This document shows, piece after piece, positions 53,661-64,000 of a stretch of 64,000 nt of DNA (position 1 is the first letter of the stretch; each line of letters starts with the position of its first letter). The notes under the pieces are model-generated. The model saw nothing but the letters and a program-made list of their open reading frames with translations, made no database searches and was not told the DNA's origin. The stretch is from the NCBI RefSeq assembly GCF_016859285.1, contig NC_053401.1, positions 2,642,969 to 2,706,968 on the forward strand, given 5' to 3'. Made by a program: the position numbers and the translations under genes. Source of the DNA: Xiphias gladius. Taxonomy: Eukaryota; Chordata; Actinopteri; Istiophoriformes; Xiphiidae.

Positions 53661-53704
53661 AATGATCACAGTGGGAAATAGTACTTTTGCTAGGGACTAT
53701 TTTT

Positions 53705-54247
53705 CAGTGGCGGATTAACACACCTTTGATATCCTAGGGAGTGTTTCCCAGAGCAGAACGATGAATGAGGCATAGAGTCAAAATAAACTACAGTGGGACT
53801 AAGACCATCTTTGCCTTATGGCGCTCTTCGGAAAGGGGGCCCATATTTATTTATTTTTTTTAACATCAGAAATAAGGCTGGACCCTCAGGACCCAGAGCG
53901 GGCATTTGTTTGGATATATGCTAAATCACAATATAAATAGAAATGAAAAAGGCCTTAAATTGGCTCCTTAATTTGTATCCACTTCTGACGCCTTATCTTG
54001 AAGCAGGGCCCTGTGTCAAAATCTAGTTTTAATACCATTAATACTTCAGTTTTTTCAATAAATGTATTCTTAATCAAACTGACACAAGCTCACTGACACC
54101 CTGCAAACTTGAGCCCCATGAATAGAATCATTCATGGGGCTCTGGGAAATGTATGGCATATATATGGCCAGGGAAGCCAGGGGGTCAGTGGGGGGCCCAC
54201 AGCTCCATTTTGCCCCAGGGGCCCCCTTATACGTTAATCCGCCCCTG
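53705..54247. mobile_element. Complete non-autonomous TIR element in the proser2 3' UTR
   Basis: 543 bp flanked by inverted ends CAGTGGCGGATTAAC and CAGGGGCGGATTAAC (reverse complement of the right end), 14 of 15 matching. It has no transposase frame. Near the right end it carries 'gccccaggggccccctt', also present at 63528-63603. An AATAAA at 54057-54062 lies inside it. The ends are hAT-like, but no clear 8-bp target duplication is seen. Confidence 0.78.
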
Positions 54248-55242
54248 GTGAAAATGTATGTTTTTTTTGGTTGTAAAAAGATACTTATAACCCCAATTTA
54301 CAGAGAAAGAGATCCATTTGCTACAGTGCAAACACAGCTCAGCAATGAAAGGTGAGGAGAAAAATTAAGAGGAAATGCAAATGAGCCGCTAATTCTGCAC
54401 AAGATTGAGTGGGGTTAAATTACTATAGTATTTAGGCTGCAGATTCTAAAGATTCTAAAAAATGCAAATTGCTAAAAAAAGTAAAAACTGAAAATGACAA
54501 ACGTCATCAAACCCCATACACAGAAAAGACCTCCCGACCTTTGTTCCTGTATTCAGTTTAAGTTATATTGTTTGTTTTATGGTGTCAGTTTCCCTCTATC
54601 GGCTGTCGGCAAAGCCAAATTATTTTTCATGCACAGGCTGTGAAGTCTTTATCCCCCGTTACATGGGAAAAATCTTCTATTTTCCGGTTTGTTTACCACC
54701 TTTGGGCCGTGAGTTGCTCTGTGTCCTTTTTTTAAAACATTTTTTAATTTCCTTTTTCTGTCAGGGCTTTCAGGCCAGAACAAAGCTGAAAGCATTTTAG
54801 AATTTTATTACTTCTTAAATGACCAAAACTATATTGTAAAGGCTATACAGAGGCATGTGTTGATGTCCTGGACTAATGGTGGTGCAGAGGTTGAAGTGAA
54901 AAAGGAGCAGGGTTTTTCGTGGACGACGTAAAGCCGAGCTGAGCTGGAGGATATTTTTACCCCACGGACAAACCTCCCACACCAAACCACAGACTGTGGA
55001 ATGGGTTTGTGGGCAGGACTTCTACTTTTTCACAACGCAGAGGGAGTACTTCAAAACACTGCGCTTTAGGGATGGGCAAGCACATGGCATTGTACAGAAC
55101 ACAAGCACTAAAACCACAGAGTCTAGAAATACATCTTGGGTAACTTATGTGTTTTAATCCCTGTCGAGCTGTTGTCGATAACTCTGCTGTTTCAGACATA
55201 TTTAAGTGTGTTATTTAAACTGTTGTAGCGGCATCAGCATGA

Positions 55243-55243
55243 A

Positions 55244-55277
<34 letters not shown>
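55243..55277. repeat. (GT)n microsatellite in the proser2 3' UTR
   Basis: About 17 GT units. Confidence 0.95.
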
Positions 55278-55281
<4 letters not shown>

Positions 55282-55710
55282 TCTGCGTATGTAAGTCTAC
55301 CGTGTTTAATCCAGACTCCGGCCTCTGTAGTCCGGCTACAGTAACTTCTGAAGTATCTTTTGTTTCACAGTTTGTAAGAACTCCTGTGTGAGGATTTTTG
55401 TGAATTTTGTTTACAGACTCCGGTTCTCTGTAGTGCAGCTACAGTCATTTTGAAGTATCTAATGGTGCATGCATACACTACATAACTATGTCTTATATAA
55501 CACACCGTACTTTACAGGGAAATGCTTCTGCAGAGTGTACAGATTTGCACAGAACAAGGATAAAAAGTGCGTCGACGTGCGGGGAAACGGGAAGATCGGT
55601 GTCCGTGTGGAAGTCGCTGCTATGGTTCAACAGCCTGGTCTACTCTCTGACTTGTGAAATGTCCACATGACTTTATATACTGTATGCTCTGCTTAATATA
55701 TCTAAAGTTG

Positions 55711-55716
55711 AATAAA
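55711..55716 (+). terminator. proser2 distal polyadenylation signal
   Basis: AATAAATAAA on the plus strand, the last strong signal before the gene-free spacer. Confidence 0.5.
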
Positions 55717-57115
55717 TAAATGTCAGTCATGAAACAGAATGACGTAACGTCTTTCCCATTGTTTTTCTTTGATTCACTCTGGCATGTGAAGAATGAGCAG
55801 GTGCTGTTCAATGATCTCACCCGAGGGCATTTTAAGGCGAAGACGCAGCCCGTTGCGCGGATTTTACACGTGAAGGTCGGTTTTACTGGTATTAAAGTAC
55901 AACTGGACCCCCGTACAGTAAAAGCTTGGCCCTGAGTGAAAGATTAAAGTTAAAAGTCCTTCACTTTTACTTCTACAGACAAGGAGAGGATAAAAATCTG
56001 TTTGTCCAACTTCTTTTGACTTTAAAAAGAAGCTCTTCAATGTCAGGGAGGTCTGCTAAGTCAGAAGAGTAGGGCAGACCCTCGAAGGAGCAGAGCCGAG
56101 CACGCCGACCTTTCCTGTCTGACGATGACGACAATGATACATTTGCCGAAGCGGCGTAATTAACAACAGAGTAGTTTAAGTACCCATAGCATGTTACACA
56201 ACTTTTTCTGCAAACAGACAACAAGAACAAATCTGACATTGATTCGATTTACAACCGCTGTCTAAGCATCGTCATCGTCTGCTCTCGTCGGTGTGGAACT
56301 AAATTCTCCTTGTTATGTGATTTCTCTCAGCTGCTGCCTTCTTCTTAAGTTTGATGAGAAGAGGAAAGAGGAAACAGCTCTGTTTGAAGTGAGCTAAACC
56401 CACCTGCCAGCACCTCTAGAGCCGCCGTTGTACTGGGGTTTAGGTGCTGGACTATTTCTTGGCCAGGACGAGCAACTTCCTTCCACGTCAACTCAACACA
56501 AGCTGAGGTTGCTGAAAACGTGCGGTGCAGAAACTTTAGATACACTTTTGAATACATTTTCTGCACAAAACAAGGACTGTGGATGTTGCTCTGCTGGCGG
56601 CCCGGCATCAGCTCCGGCACATAAACTCAGTTCGTTCCTATATAACTCATTAACACTGCATTTGACTGGTAAGCATCTGTTTCCCTGGAGGATAAGTTCC
56701 CAGCCGTGTTTTTTTCCCCCCGTTTTTTTATAGCGAAATTGCAAGAGGGAGAAATAGTTTAACGAAAAAATTGTGAACCGATCCTTTAAACAATCTTCTG
56801 GGTTTTTTCAAACTTATCTCGCAGAGAAAATGTCGATGTTTACCTCTGTGGCTATTGCTATATTTTGCTCGTATTGCTCCTTTAAGCGTTACCCCCAACA
56901 GGTGGGTGTTTTCTCGGCTCTGGTTTTTTAATCGCAACAAGGTTTTGGGAGGTTTTTGTTTTTCTGGCCTTCCCCATATTTCACACTGGGCCACTTGTGT
57001 GTCCAACAGCAGCAACACAGAAGCAAACTGTCTGGACTGTAGACTGTTACGTAAGACTTCGACACAGAGGGTTTCTTTACTGAAGAGTGCTGCTTGACCA
57101 ATGCTACACTGAGAG

Positions 57116-57116
<1 letters not shown>

Positions 57117-57169
<53 letters not shown>
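57117..57169. repeat. (GT)n microsatellite
   Basis: About 26 uninterrupted GT units. Confidence 0.95.
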
Positions 57170-57173
<4 letters not shown>

Positions 57174-58139
57174 AGTGTTTTTTAGTGCATCAGGGCATCT
57201 GGGGGAGTGCCCGAGGATGACATTCAGACACTCTGCCTTACCATTGTTTCTCTTAATGAGCCTACAGGTACCTTGGGCCTGTCTTTCAGCGGGGGCCACG
57301 TGTCGGGATCTTTACCACAGTCTTTATTTTAGTTTATATCGCACTCACACTGTTCATACTCCTGAGTTTTGCTTCTTGGAATAAACCGTCCCACCTGTGG
57401 GACACTTTGGCCTTGGTAGCGCTACTTCAGCTGTCTTTCTTGGTCTGTGCCGGACTCGGTCTTCACACAACCTTGACAAATTTTGTACGGTTTGAAAGCT
57501 CTGAGTCTCCCGATTCAATCTGAGCGAAGCATTTTGGGATCCATATCCCTGCAGCAGCTGTCGACACAGAACTGGTCCAGACTTGTGGCTCCAAAGTGTT
57601 TTCCACACAAAACGTCCAACTTAACACCTGATATTCCCCTTTTTATGCCAAAAAAACTGGGCGAAGCAAAAAAATCCTACATCTCTACCACGTTTGCTGC
57701 TCTGTAACTTCGGTTCAGTGTCTCTTCTGCTCATTCGGAGCTTCTGGTTGTAAAATCTAAAGGGTTTCCTTTCAAAGGAGACATCACTGGGTTCTTTTCC
57801 ATAAGTAAGAAAACCTCAAAGCCTTCAAGATCCCTCTGACATTTGCAACTGCGCTAACAACTAAAGTGTGGCAAACTTCATACGTTTAGACTGGTAAGGA
57901 CAGTAGTTTTGGTTTCAGTTGCTTATTCAATATTTATGTTTCTAACAGGCTTCGACAGACATCATTTCCCAAGATGCCTGTGGGCTGAACATCGTCTCGT
58001 CATCCGCGTTGTGCTGCATTAACACCTGCATTAACATGTGTTTTTCCTCGATAAATGATCCAGATACAGATTGCATTTTTAGTGCAGGGTGTAAATGTGG
58101 GAATAAAGAAACCCACTTAGATTTGGGGAGGAGTTAAAG

Positions 58140-58640
58140 TATAGTTTCACAGCTGAAACGATCAATTAATCAATCAGTCGGTGGTTTTCAAGCAAAAAAA
58201 TGCGTCATCTCAGTCCCTCCTACCGAAGACGCGAGTCATCTTTCAACCAAAAACAATAAATAAATAAATAAATTGCCGTGTTCAGCCTCTCAGAAATGAA
58301 GATTTTCTGTTATATCACAGGACAGAAAATTAGTAGGCAACTATTTTGATAATGGCTTACTTGTTGGGGGTTATTTATAAAGATAAAACCTCTTAAAAAT
58401 GGCTTCTTTCTCGTTTTTCTCTGTTTTATATACCGCAAACTGAATATGTGGAGGTTTTGGGCTGTTGATCCGACACGAAGAGAGACACCTGAAGACAACC
58501 GGTCGGGGTCAAGGTAACTGTGATGGACTTTTTTTTTTCATTTTTCACGACATTTTACACTGATTTTATATCGATTAATTGAGAAAATCGTTGCCACTAA
58601 TTTCTCGTCACTCCACCGTCACTCGTTTCAGCTCTCGAGT
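58140..58640 (-). repeat. Dispersed repeat family A, copy 14
   Basis: Reverse orientation: 'cagctgaaacgatcaattaa', 'gggctgttgatccgacacga', 'tatcgattaattgagaaaat'. Probably two overlapping copies. Confidence 0.65.
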
Positions 58641-59754
58641 GCCGGTTGGATTCTGGAAACTGCAACGGGGCTCAACAGGGGCCTAACGTCACGTAATTTT
58701 TACCCCCTGGGCTCCCCCCCCAGTGAGGTTGCTCCGGCCATGTTTAGCAATGCTCTACATATGCAGTGTTGGGAGGAGGGACCGGGCAGGAACTGAGGAA
58801 ATACTTACATTCGCTGCCTTGTAATTAGACCTCGACAAACAGGCGCACCCTCTCGAACATGCAAACGCCACAAAACACACGCCTGCCCTGATTTACAGTC
58901 CTGAAAAACAAACAGCCGTCATGTTCATATATTTATTGTGATCATTTCTTTTTTTACGAGCTGAAACACAAAGCCGGAAGCCGCTATTGTTTTTCTTTTG
59001 CTTGCAGGAAAAAGAACACTAGTTTTGAATCTAGACACAGACAAACTAAATCAGAGTCACCGTTGGACGCTTTGCTACAAACGACACAGAGCTGGTGCAG
59101 AAAAGGCCCATGCAGCAGAATGCAGAATATAGTTATCCATCTAGAGGCTCAACAGATAAAATGAATCTAAAAGAATATAGTCACTGTCATCACTAAGGAA
59201 GACTCTCAGGCACACGGTTATCCATTTATCAAAAAAAGGAAAAGCTTTTACCACGTTACACTACACAAATCCAAATCAAAGCAAGCTGAATATTGTCAAA
59301 ACTAACTCCTGATTTTTGAGAAAATAATAACACAAAACATCTATCGAGACTGAAGTTGGAAAAAAGTGTCCAATGTGTCTACTCTGGTGTCCATCAGTGA
59401 GCAGGTCACTTGACGCCGTCAGGTTTCCGGATCTTCCAGGAGTCTGAATGATGCCAAGATCGAAAAAGCGCCCGATGCCGTGAGACTCCTGTTCCGGTGG
59501 CGTACGTTGATTCAGAGCCGATTTTTAGTCTGCGGCCGCCCTTCCAGTCGTAAACCGCACGTCCCTCGTGTTCCGCTGCTCCTTCTCTCGCCGGAGGTGG
59601 TGAGAAGACTGACACCACTCCCATGTCCGTGAGTAAATATGAAGGTTACAGCCTGCCGCCAGTTAGCTTAGCTTAGCACAAAGACTGGAAACACAGGGAA
59701 ACAGCTAGCTTTTCAAGTACAAAATGCGATGGTGTCAGGCTTTTACTGCCTTCG

Positions 59755-59972
59755 CTTGTCTTACATTGCAGCGAACTGAATCTCTTTGGTTTTCGGGCTG
59801 TTAGCTGGACAGAACGAGACATGTGATATCAGCACCTTGAGCTCCGGGAAACCGTGGTGTGTGTTTTTCTCTGCGCCCTGCTTCTTTATACGCCAAACAA
59901 TGAACCAATGAATTGAGAGAGTAAACTGCAGATCGGTCAGTAATGAAAGATAATCTTTAGCTGCAGCCCTGG
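59755..59972 (-). repeat. Dispersed repeat family A, copy 15
   Basis: Reverse orientation, ending 'ctttagctgcagccctgg', with 'gggctgttagctggacagaa' inside. Confidence 0.62.
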
Positions 59973-60871
59973 TGACATACCGCTCTGAATCAACACGTGC
60001 CTCCAGAACAAGAGTACCATACCATCAGCCGCTTTTCCACCTTTTCGACCCCATAATTTTGTCCGTGTACAAGACACCAGCGTCTTCCTCTGCATCACTG
60101 GGCGAACCAGACACACCACCAGTGTTGAAGCCTCGCCACCCCGTCCTTCGTCTCCGCATCGGCGCTGCCTTTTTGGCAGTTTTGTGAAAAATTTGAGCGA
60201 AAAGACAAGTTCCCGAGTCCAAAAAACAAAAGAGAAAAAAAAAATCCGTATCCCTTGCTAGTCTCGTGTAAATTTTGCCCACTCGCAGGTTTTGAACTCC
60301 TAAATATGAGTCACTTTTCCCTCCAACCGGTGCGACGTCGGGAGGTGATCCGTTCATCCCGCCTTCCTGTCCGTCTCACCATCAGTCGGCCGGTCAGGTG
60401 TTCAGTCGTCTTTGTAGTTGGTCCAGACAGTTGGGGTTTTTTTTTTGTCATCTCAAGCAACAGACAAAGAAGAAAAGAGAGCCATCTGTCTGACCATTGA
60501 CCTCTGACCCCCAGGCTCCCGGTTTTGTCTCTCCTCCTCAGGCCTCAGGCCCCACAGCAGGGTAAGAGTGTGTGTTCAGGTCAGGGGTCTGGTCTGTCCT
60601 GGCATCGTCGGTGGGCGTCTGGAGGACTCGTTCCATGTTTTAGACCGGTTTCCACTCCGATCTTCTCTTTCTCTTTCTCTCATTCTCTCTGTCTTGCTTG
60701 TTCATTTGCTCTCTTGCTCACTCGCTCGCTCAACCCGGGCCCAGACTCCGATCAGCGTCTCCTGGAGGACAGAGCAGGACATTTACTGTAGAGGTGCTGA
60801 GCAACAGCAACACGTTTCAGCCCTAAAACCAGTCTGTGTCATGGATAAAGTTGAAGTTTGAAGTCAAGATT

Positions 60872-60877
60872 TTTTAT
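60872..60877 (-). terminator. Candidate upf2 polyadenylation signal (distal)
   Basis: AATAAA on the minus strand, beyond candidate terminal exon B. An alternative AATAAA lies at 61769-61774, downstream of candidate exon A. Confidence 0.4.
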
Positions 60878-60892
60878 TGAATCGAACTCTCT

Positions 60893-61100
60893 CTATATTT
60901 TCTTATATATATATATACACATATATTTGTTTTCGTCGCTGCTGGCGGAGTTCACCATTCCCGCTCTGAACTCAAACTGCACGTAATCCAACGTTACTGT
61001 TTGAGAGTTTCTCTCACTGAAACCAGCCTCACACTGTTGACTGTTCACTCTATGTATTTGTTGCCGAGGTGAGCGCTGGCCGTGTCCATCAAAAATGCGT
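60893..61100 (-). CDS. upf2: Candidate upf2 terminal exon B
   Basis: Minus-strand acceptor 'cttgttttgcag' at 61101 joins in phase to the certain upf2 exon and begins with Arg-Arg-Ile-Phe. The frame then stays open for about 68 residues to a stop inside AT-rich sequence, just before a poly(A) signal. The human protein ends almost at once after the GGR residues, so this extension is suspect. One additional T in the five-T run would stop it after RRIF. Confidence 0.35.
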
Positions 61101-61224
61101 CTGCAAAACAAGACAACGGTCAATTTCGAGATTTTTTTTTTTTTTTTTGTCAGTGGATGAGTTTTAAATCCATCAGGGAGTAACGAAAAGTCAGGAGCAG
61201 CCACAGTGACCTGACAAATCCCCC

Positions 61225-61480
61225 GTCTCTTTGACTTCTATTATCTTTCTATATTTGACCCTATTTAAAAAAAACAAAACACTAAGTTTAAAAATCTCTC
61301 TCCTCTCTGTTTAAGCCGGGTGCAATTCTATATTTTTCGTCTCGTCAACAAATCTCATGAAATGACAAAAACTGACAGTGTGTTAGTCCGTCTCTAAACA
61401 CTCTGACTTCCCTACCCTGTCAGTGGCTCTCAGCTCCAAGTCCACTGGTTCCTCACACCCTCTGCTCCATCCCTAAACCC
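61225..61480 (+). repeat. Dispersed repeat family B
   Basis: 'gtcaacaaatctcatgaaat', 'gacaaaaactgacagtgtgt', 'gctctcagctccaagtccac'. Confidence 0.55.
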
Positions 61481-61973
61481 CCTTTTCCTGTCCCCGTTCT
61501 CTCTTTATTTTTTTCTATATTTAAAAAATAACCGATTTTAAATCCTCTTGCTAAAAAAAAAGTCACACTTGCAGCAAAATATGGATTCACCTGCCACAAC
61601 ATGAGAAAAATGAGGATAGTACCGAAGCAAACACTTAGATTTTTGTGGAAATGCATTTTTAGATAAATGGAATCCTCTGAAATGTTCATGTTGTGTTGTC
61701 ATTCCACTATACAGAGGCAAGAAAGACACAAAAGGTGCTGTTGATGTTAAGGTATAAACTTCAAGTGATCTTTATTCCAAATCTTTCCAGAGCTTATAAA
61801 GAAAAATAAATAAGCTCTCTAGCCCCTGAAAATCAGAATCAGTTGAAAGTGCAAATATAAAGAGAAACTCCTCAACAAAACCTTTTCCTCTGTTGTTTTC
61901 CTTTTCTTGAACTAATTTGCTGAAGCTTCATCCCTGGTGATAATGGACACACAGTTTATCCAGCTGTTCTAGC

Positions 61974-62076
61974 CTACTCCGTGACATGTCTTTGGTTTCT
62001 GTCCTGCTTGTCTTTCCTGTCTTGTCTTTCCTGTCTGTCTCGCCTCTCACGCCTTTCATTTCTTGCCCTTCTCTCT
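61974..62076 (-). CDS. upf2: Candidate upf2 terminal exon A
   Basis: Alternative minus-strand acceptor 'ctctttgaacag' at 62077, in phase with exon 62326-62206. It would add 33 very basic residues (an RERR..RERRD type run) before TAG and is followed by AATAAA at 61774-61769. The coding text is a simple purine-rich repeat, so the open frame may be an accident of composition. Confidence 0.25.
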
Positions 62077-62205
62077 CTGTTCAAAGAGATACCGATGAGG
62101 GGGGAGGGGTCAGTGCAGGACAAGATAATGAGCCCTAATCCAACACATTCTGTGGTTTTGTTTTTTGAGTGTTGGCAACGCCAGCGATCCGGGCTCGCGT
62201 CTCAC

Positions 62206-62660
62206 CTTCCTCCAGTCTTGAAGATGAGGTCGGCGTTGGGAGCCCCTTTCGGGTGCTGGTAACGGGGCCGACGCTCCCGGTTGGTGTTGGCCGGAGCCGG
62301 ACGCTGGGCGAGGGACTGCATCATCTCTATAAAACACACACACACACACACACACACAAGAGGTGAGTGGTTTAAAAAAATATTTGACTTCATATGATAT
62401 ATGAAAAAAATATTCTATAAGCCAAATGATAACGGGGACTTTAAGGTTCTCTTAACCTGGGAAACGGGTTAAAAATCTTTTTTATTAGGCATTAATTAAC
62501 ACGGTCATCGAGGCGTACCCTGGTAGTCCTCCTGCTCCTGTCTCTCATTGATGTCCAGGGTGAGTTTCTTCATCCTCATGCGCTCTTCCTGTTCGGCCTG
62601 CTGCTGGTTGAAGTGGTTCGCCGCCAGGTGTGATGACAGGGGCACGTTCAGGATCTTGTA
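62206..62660 (-). CDS. upf2: Regulator of nonsense transcripts 2, C-terminal exons (partial)
   Basis: UPF2 bridges UPF1 and the exon-junction-bound UPF3 in nonsense-mediated mRNA decay. Two exons on the minus strand: 62660-62519 (acceptor tcaacag, donor gtacgc) and 62326-62206 (acceptor tttatag, donor gtgaga). They encode YKILNVPLSSHLAANHFNQQ, QAEQEERMRMKKLTLDINER and QEQEDYQ, then EMMQSLAQRPAPANTNRERR and PRYQHPKGAPNADLIFKTGG, near-identical to the human UPF2 C-terminus. The MIF4G domains and the rest of the UPF1-binding region lie beyond the window's right end. The last few residues depend on the terminal exon, which is unresolved (two candidates listed). Reading on into the intron would give GGR and a stop. 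Gene order next to proser2 matches human 10p14. Confidence 0.95.
62334..62357. repeat. (CA)n tract abutting a upf2 exon acceptor
   Basis: On the gene strand a GT array ends about seven bases before the tttatag acceptor at 62327. Confidence 0.93.
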
Positions 62661-63224
62661 CTGTTGACGAGAAACGTGAACATTGTGTTTGACACACACA
62701 AGATCGAGGACTGGTAACAACAAACACAAGACGGCTTCTGTTCCAGTGATCCGGGTTTTTTAAAAGCTGACAAATTATTCTGGTATTTCTTCAAGTTTAA
62801 GGTACAGTCCTCAAAATCCGAATGTCCCGACTGACTGGTGATGATGTGAAATTCAGTGTGTTTGAAACTCGACGACATCTCATCTCATCTGCTCATCTAA
62901 CTACCTGCCAGAAAACCAAGAAGCAGATTTCCCTAAATGCTGAACTATTCCTTTAAACAAGCACATCACGTATTACAGGTCTGGAAGGCAGATGCACTGT
63001 TCATACAGTGGGTCAATGCGTCAGTCCCGTGGGACAGAGCAGCAGTTAGCAATGCAGTATGTTGTGTGTGCGTGGTGAGGGGTCCACCCACGGCTGGATT
63101 ACCAACTGGACAACGCCGGGAAACGCCCAGGGGTGTGTGTTTTATCAAATTGCTTTAATTTTTTCTGCGGGTCAAGTAATTAACACACAGAAAACGTTGG
63201 GCAAGGTCTTACTGATCCAACATA

Positions 63225-63470
63225 GGCTACAACCAACAATGGTTTTCATTATTTATTCATCTGATCATTATTTTCTTTTGTATAATATGTCAGAAAAAGG
63301 CCCAGCATTATTCCCTGAAACCCAAGTGAACATATTCTAAGAGCTTTTTGATATCTGCCAAACAGTAAACGCCCAAAATTTTGAGTTTACTATCATAGAA
63401 AACTGAAAAAATAGCCAATATTCACATTTGAGAGGCTGGTACCAGGGAATTTCTGGCGATATGTTTTTCT
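63225..63470 (+). repeat. Dispersed repeat family A, copy 16
   Basis: 'aggctacaaccaacaatggt', 'gtataatatgtcagaaaaag', 'gaaacccaagtgaacatatt', 'catttgagaggctggtacca'. Confidence 0.65.
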
Positions 63471-63527
63471 CGGACTCGGACGACCAACCGGTTGGTTTCT
63501 GGGTGTCTGGGCAAAATAATGAAACTG

Positions 63528-63603
63528 CCATGTACAGGGGCCCAATAAGAAACTATTGCCCCAGGGCCCCCTTGGAGGTTAATCCGGCCATGGGTCCAGG
63601 TAC
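63528..63603 (+). mobile_element. Right-end fragment of the 53705-type TIR element
   Basis: 'caggggcccaataagaaact' then 'gccccagggcccccttgg' and 'aggttaatccggccatgg', matching the right end of the element in the proser2 3' UTR. Confidence 0.6.
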
Positions 63604-63625
63604 ATCCCACAGAGAGGTAGGCCCC

Positions 63626-63629
<4 letters not shown>

Positions 63630-63688
<59 letters not shown>
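63630..63688. repeat. (CA)n microsatellite
   Basis: About 29 uninterrupted CA units. Confidence 0.96.
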
Positions 63689-63692
<4 letters not shown>

Positions 63693-64000
63693 GATGCTTT
63701 TATTCACTGCTACAGTAAATCTCTGGTGAGGCTGTGTGTGTTTACAGAGAGAGAGAGAGAAAGGTCATTTCCCACCATCCCACACCTCACTAACACACCT
63801 ACAAAGATATTCTGTGTTCTCTCCAAAGTTCATATAAAAAGTGATTTTTTTTTTTTTTTTTGGCTTGTGTGTATCTGGCAGCTTCGCTTTTAAACAGAGT
63901 GAAGCTGAGTGGACTGAACGCTCTATTAAACCTCGGAGCCCTGGCAGAAAGCTGGACACACCCTGCAGCACAAGAACCAGACTCTGCCCTCAAACCACAC

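Larger units (their letters stand above)
52995..55735 (+). other. proser2 3' UTR
   Basis: 2.7 kb between the stop and a poly(A) signal at 55711. Contains a family B copy, a complete TIR element (53705-54247) and a GT array (55243-55277). Internal AATAAA hexamers, the first at 54057, could give shorter forms. Confidence 0.6.
55736..60850. other. Spacer between convergent proser2 and upf2
   Basis: About 5 kb with no recognisable gene. Contains a long GT array (57117-57169), reverse-oriented family A copies (58140-58640 and 59755-59972) and short unremarkable open frames. Confidence 0.55.
62661..64000 (-). other. upf2 intron (window edge)
   Basis: Intronic sequence. Includes a family A copy (63225-63470), a piece of the 53705 TIR element (63528-63603) and a long CA array (63630-63688). 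I find no further upf2 exon before the window ends. Confidence 0.55.

Noticed and set aside
55973-56239. 88-codon minus-strand ORF with an acidic end (LADLPDIEELL)
   Set aside because: Looks protein-like in part, but has no splice or start context and no recognisable family; treated as chance in the convergent spacer.

Overview
This is a window of vertebrate nuclear DNA, almost certainly from a ray-finned fish and probably a percomorph. Every recognisable gene is split into short exons with GT..AG introns. The encoded proteins are clear orthologues of human genes but have fish-like divergence. Introns and spacers are filled with CA/GT microsatellites, Tc1-like transposon remains and several dispersed repeat families typical of teleost genomes. 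I see no bacterial operon, CRISPR array, tRNA, rRNA or viral gene.

Six protein genes lie in strictly alternating orientation. (1) srgap1 (+): last three coding exons, 885-3562, 3' UTR to about 5.4 kb. (2) kics2/C12orf66 (-): complete in three exons, 10302-6263, 446 aa. (3) tmem19 (+): complete, coding 16579-22015 in seven exons plus a 5' non-coding exon near 13.9 kb, 335 aa. (4) rab3ip/Rabin8 (-): complete, eleven coding exons 35921-24033, 438 aa, with a CpG-rich promoter near 43 kb and an intron 1 of about 7 kb. (5) proser2 (SARG/PROSER2 family, +): three coding exons 46851-52994, 639 aa, 5' exon near 45.4-45.6 kb, long 3' UTR to about 55.7 kb. (6) upf2 (-): two certain C-terminal coding exons, 62660-62206, with an unresolved last exon.

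The left four genes belong to the block whose human counterparts lie on 12q14-q21 (SRGAP1, C12orf66, RAB3IP, TMEM19). The right two are convergent neighbours on human 10p14 (PROSER2, UPF2). The window therefore spans a junction of two ancestral synteny blocks, in the 2.3 kb between the divergent rab3ip and proser2 promoters. A strong CTCF-like motif sits in that gap.

The gene products do not form one pathway. They cover RhoGAP signalling (srgap1), amino-acid control of mTORC1 (kics2), a DUF92 membrane protein (tmem19), Rab8 activation and ciliogenesis (rab3ip), nonsense-mediated decay (upf2), and a poorly characterised proline/serine-rich protein (proser2).

The most notable non-textbook items are: a candidate 24-nt in-frame microexon in rab3ip; CA/GT repeats abutting splice sites of about half the rab3ip exons; a 67-bp near-identical copy of proser2 exon 2 lying 0.8 kb upstream in the preceding intron; a complete TIR-bounded element inside the proser2 3' UTR; a TIR element nested in another repeat; two Tc1 relics sharing the same disabling changes; and two overlapping donors in tmem19 that would switch between an uORF and an N-terminal extension. 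I found no coherent new multi-gene system.
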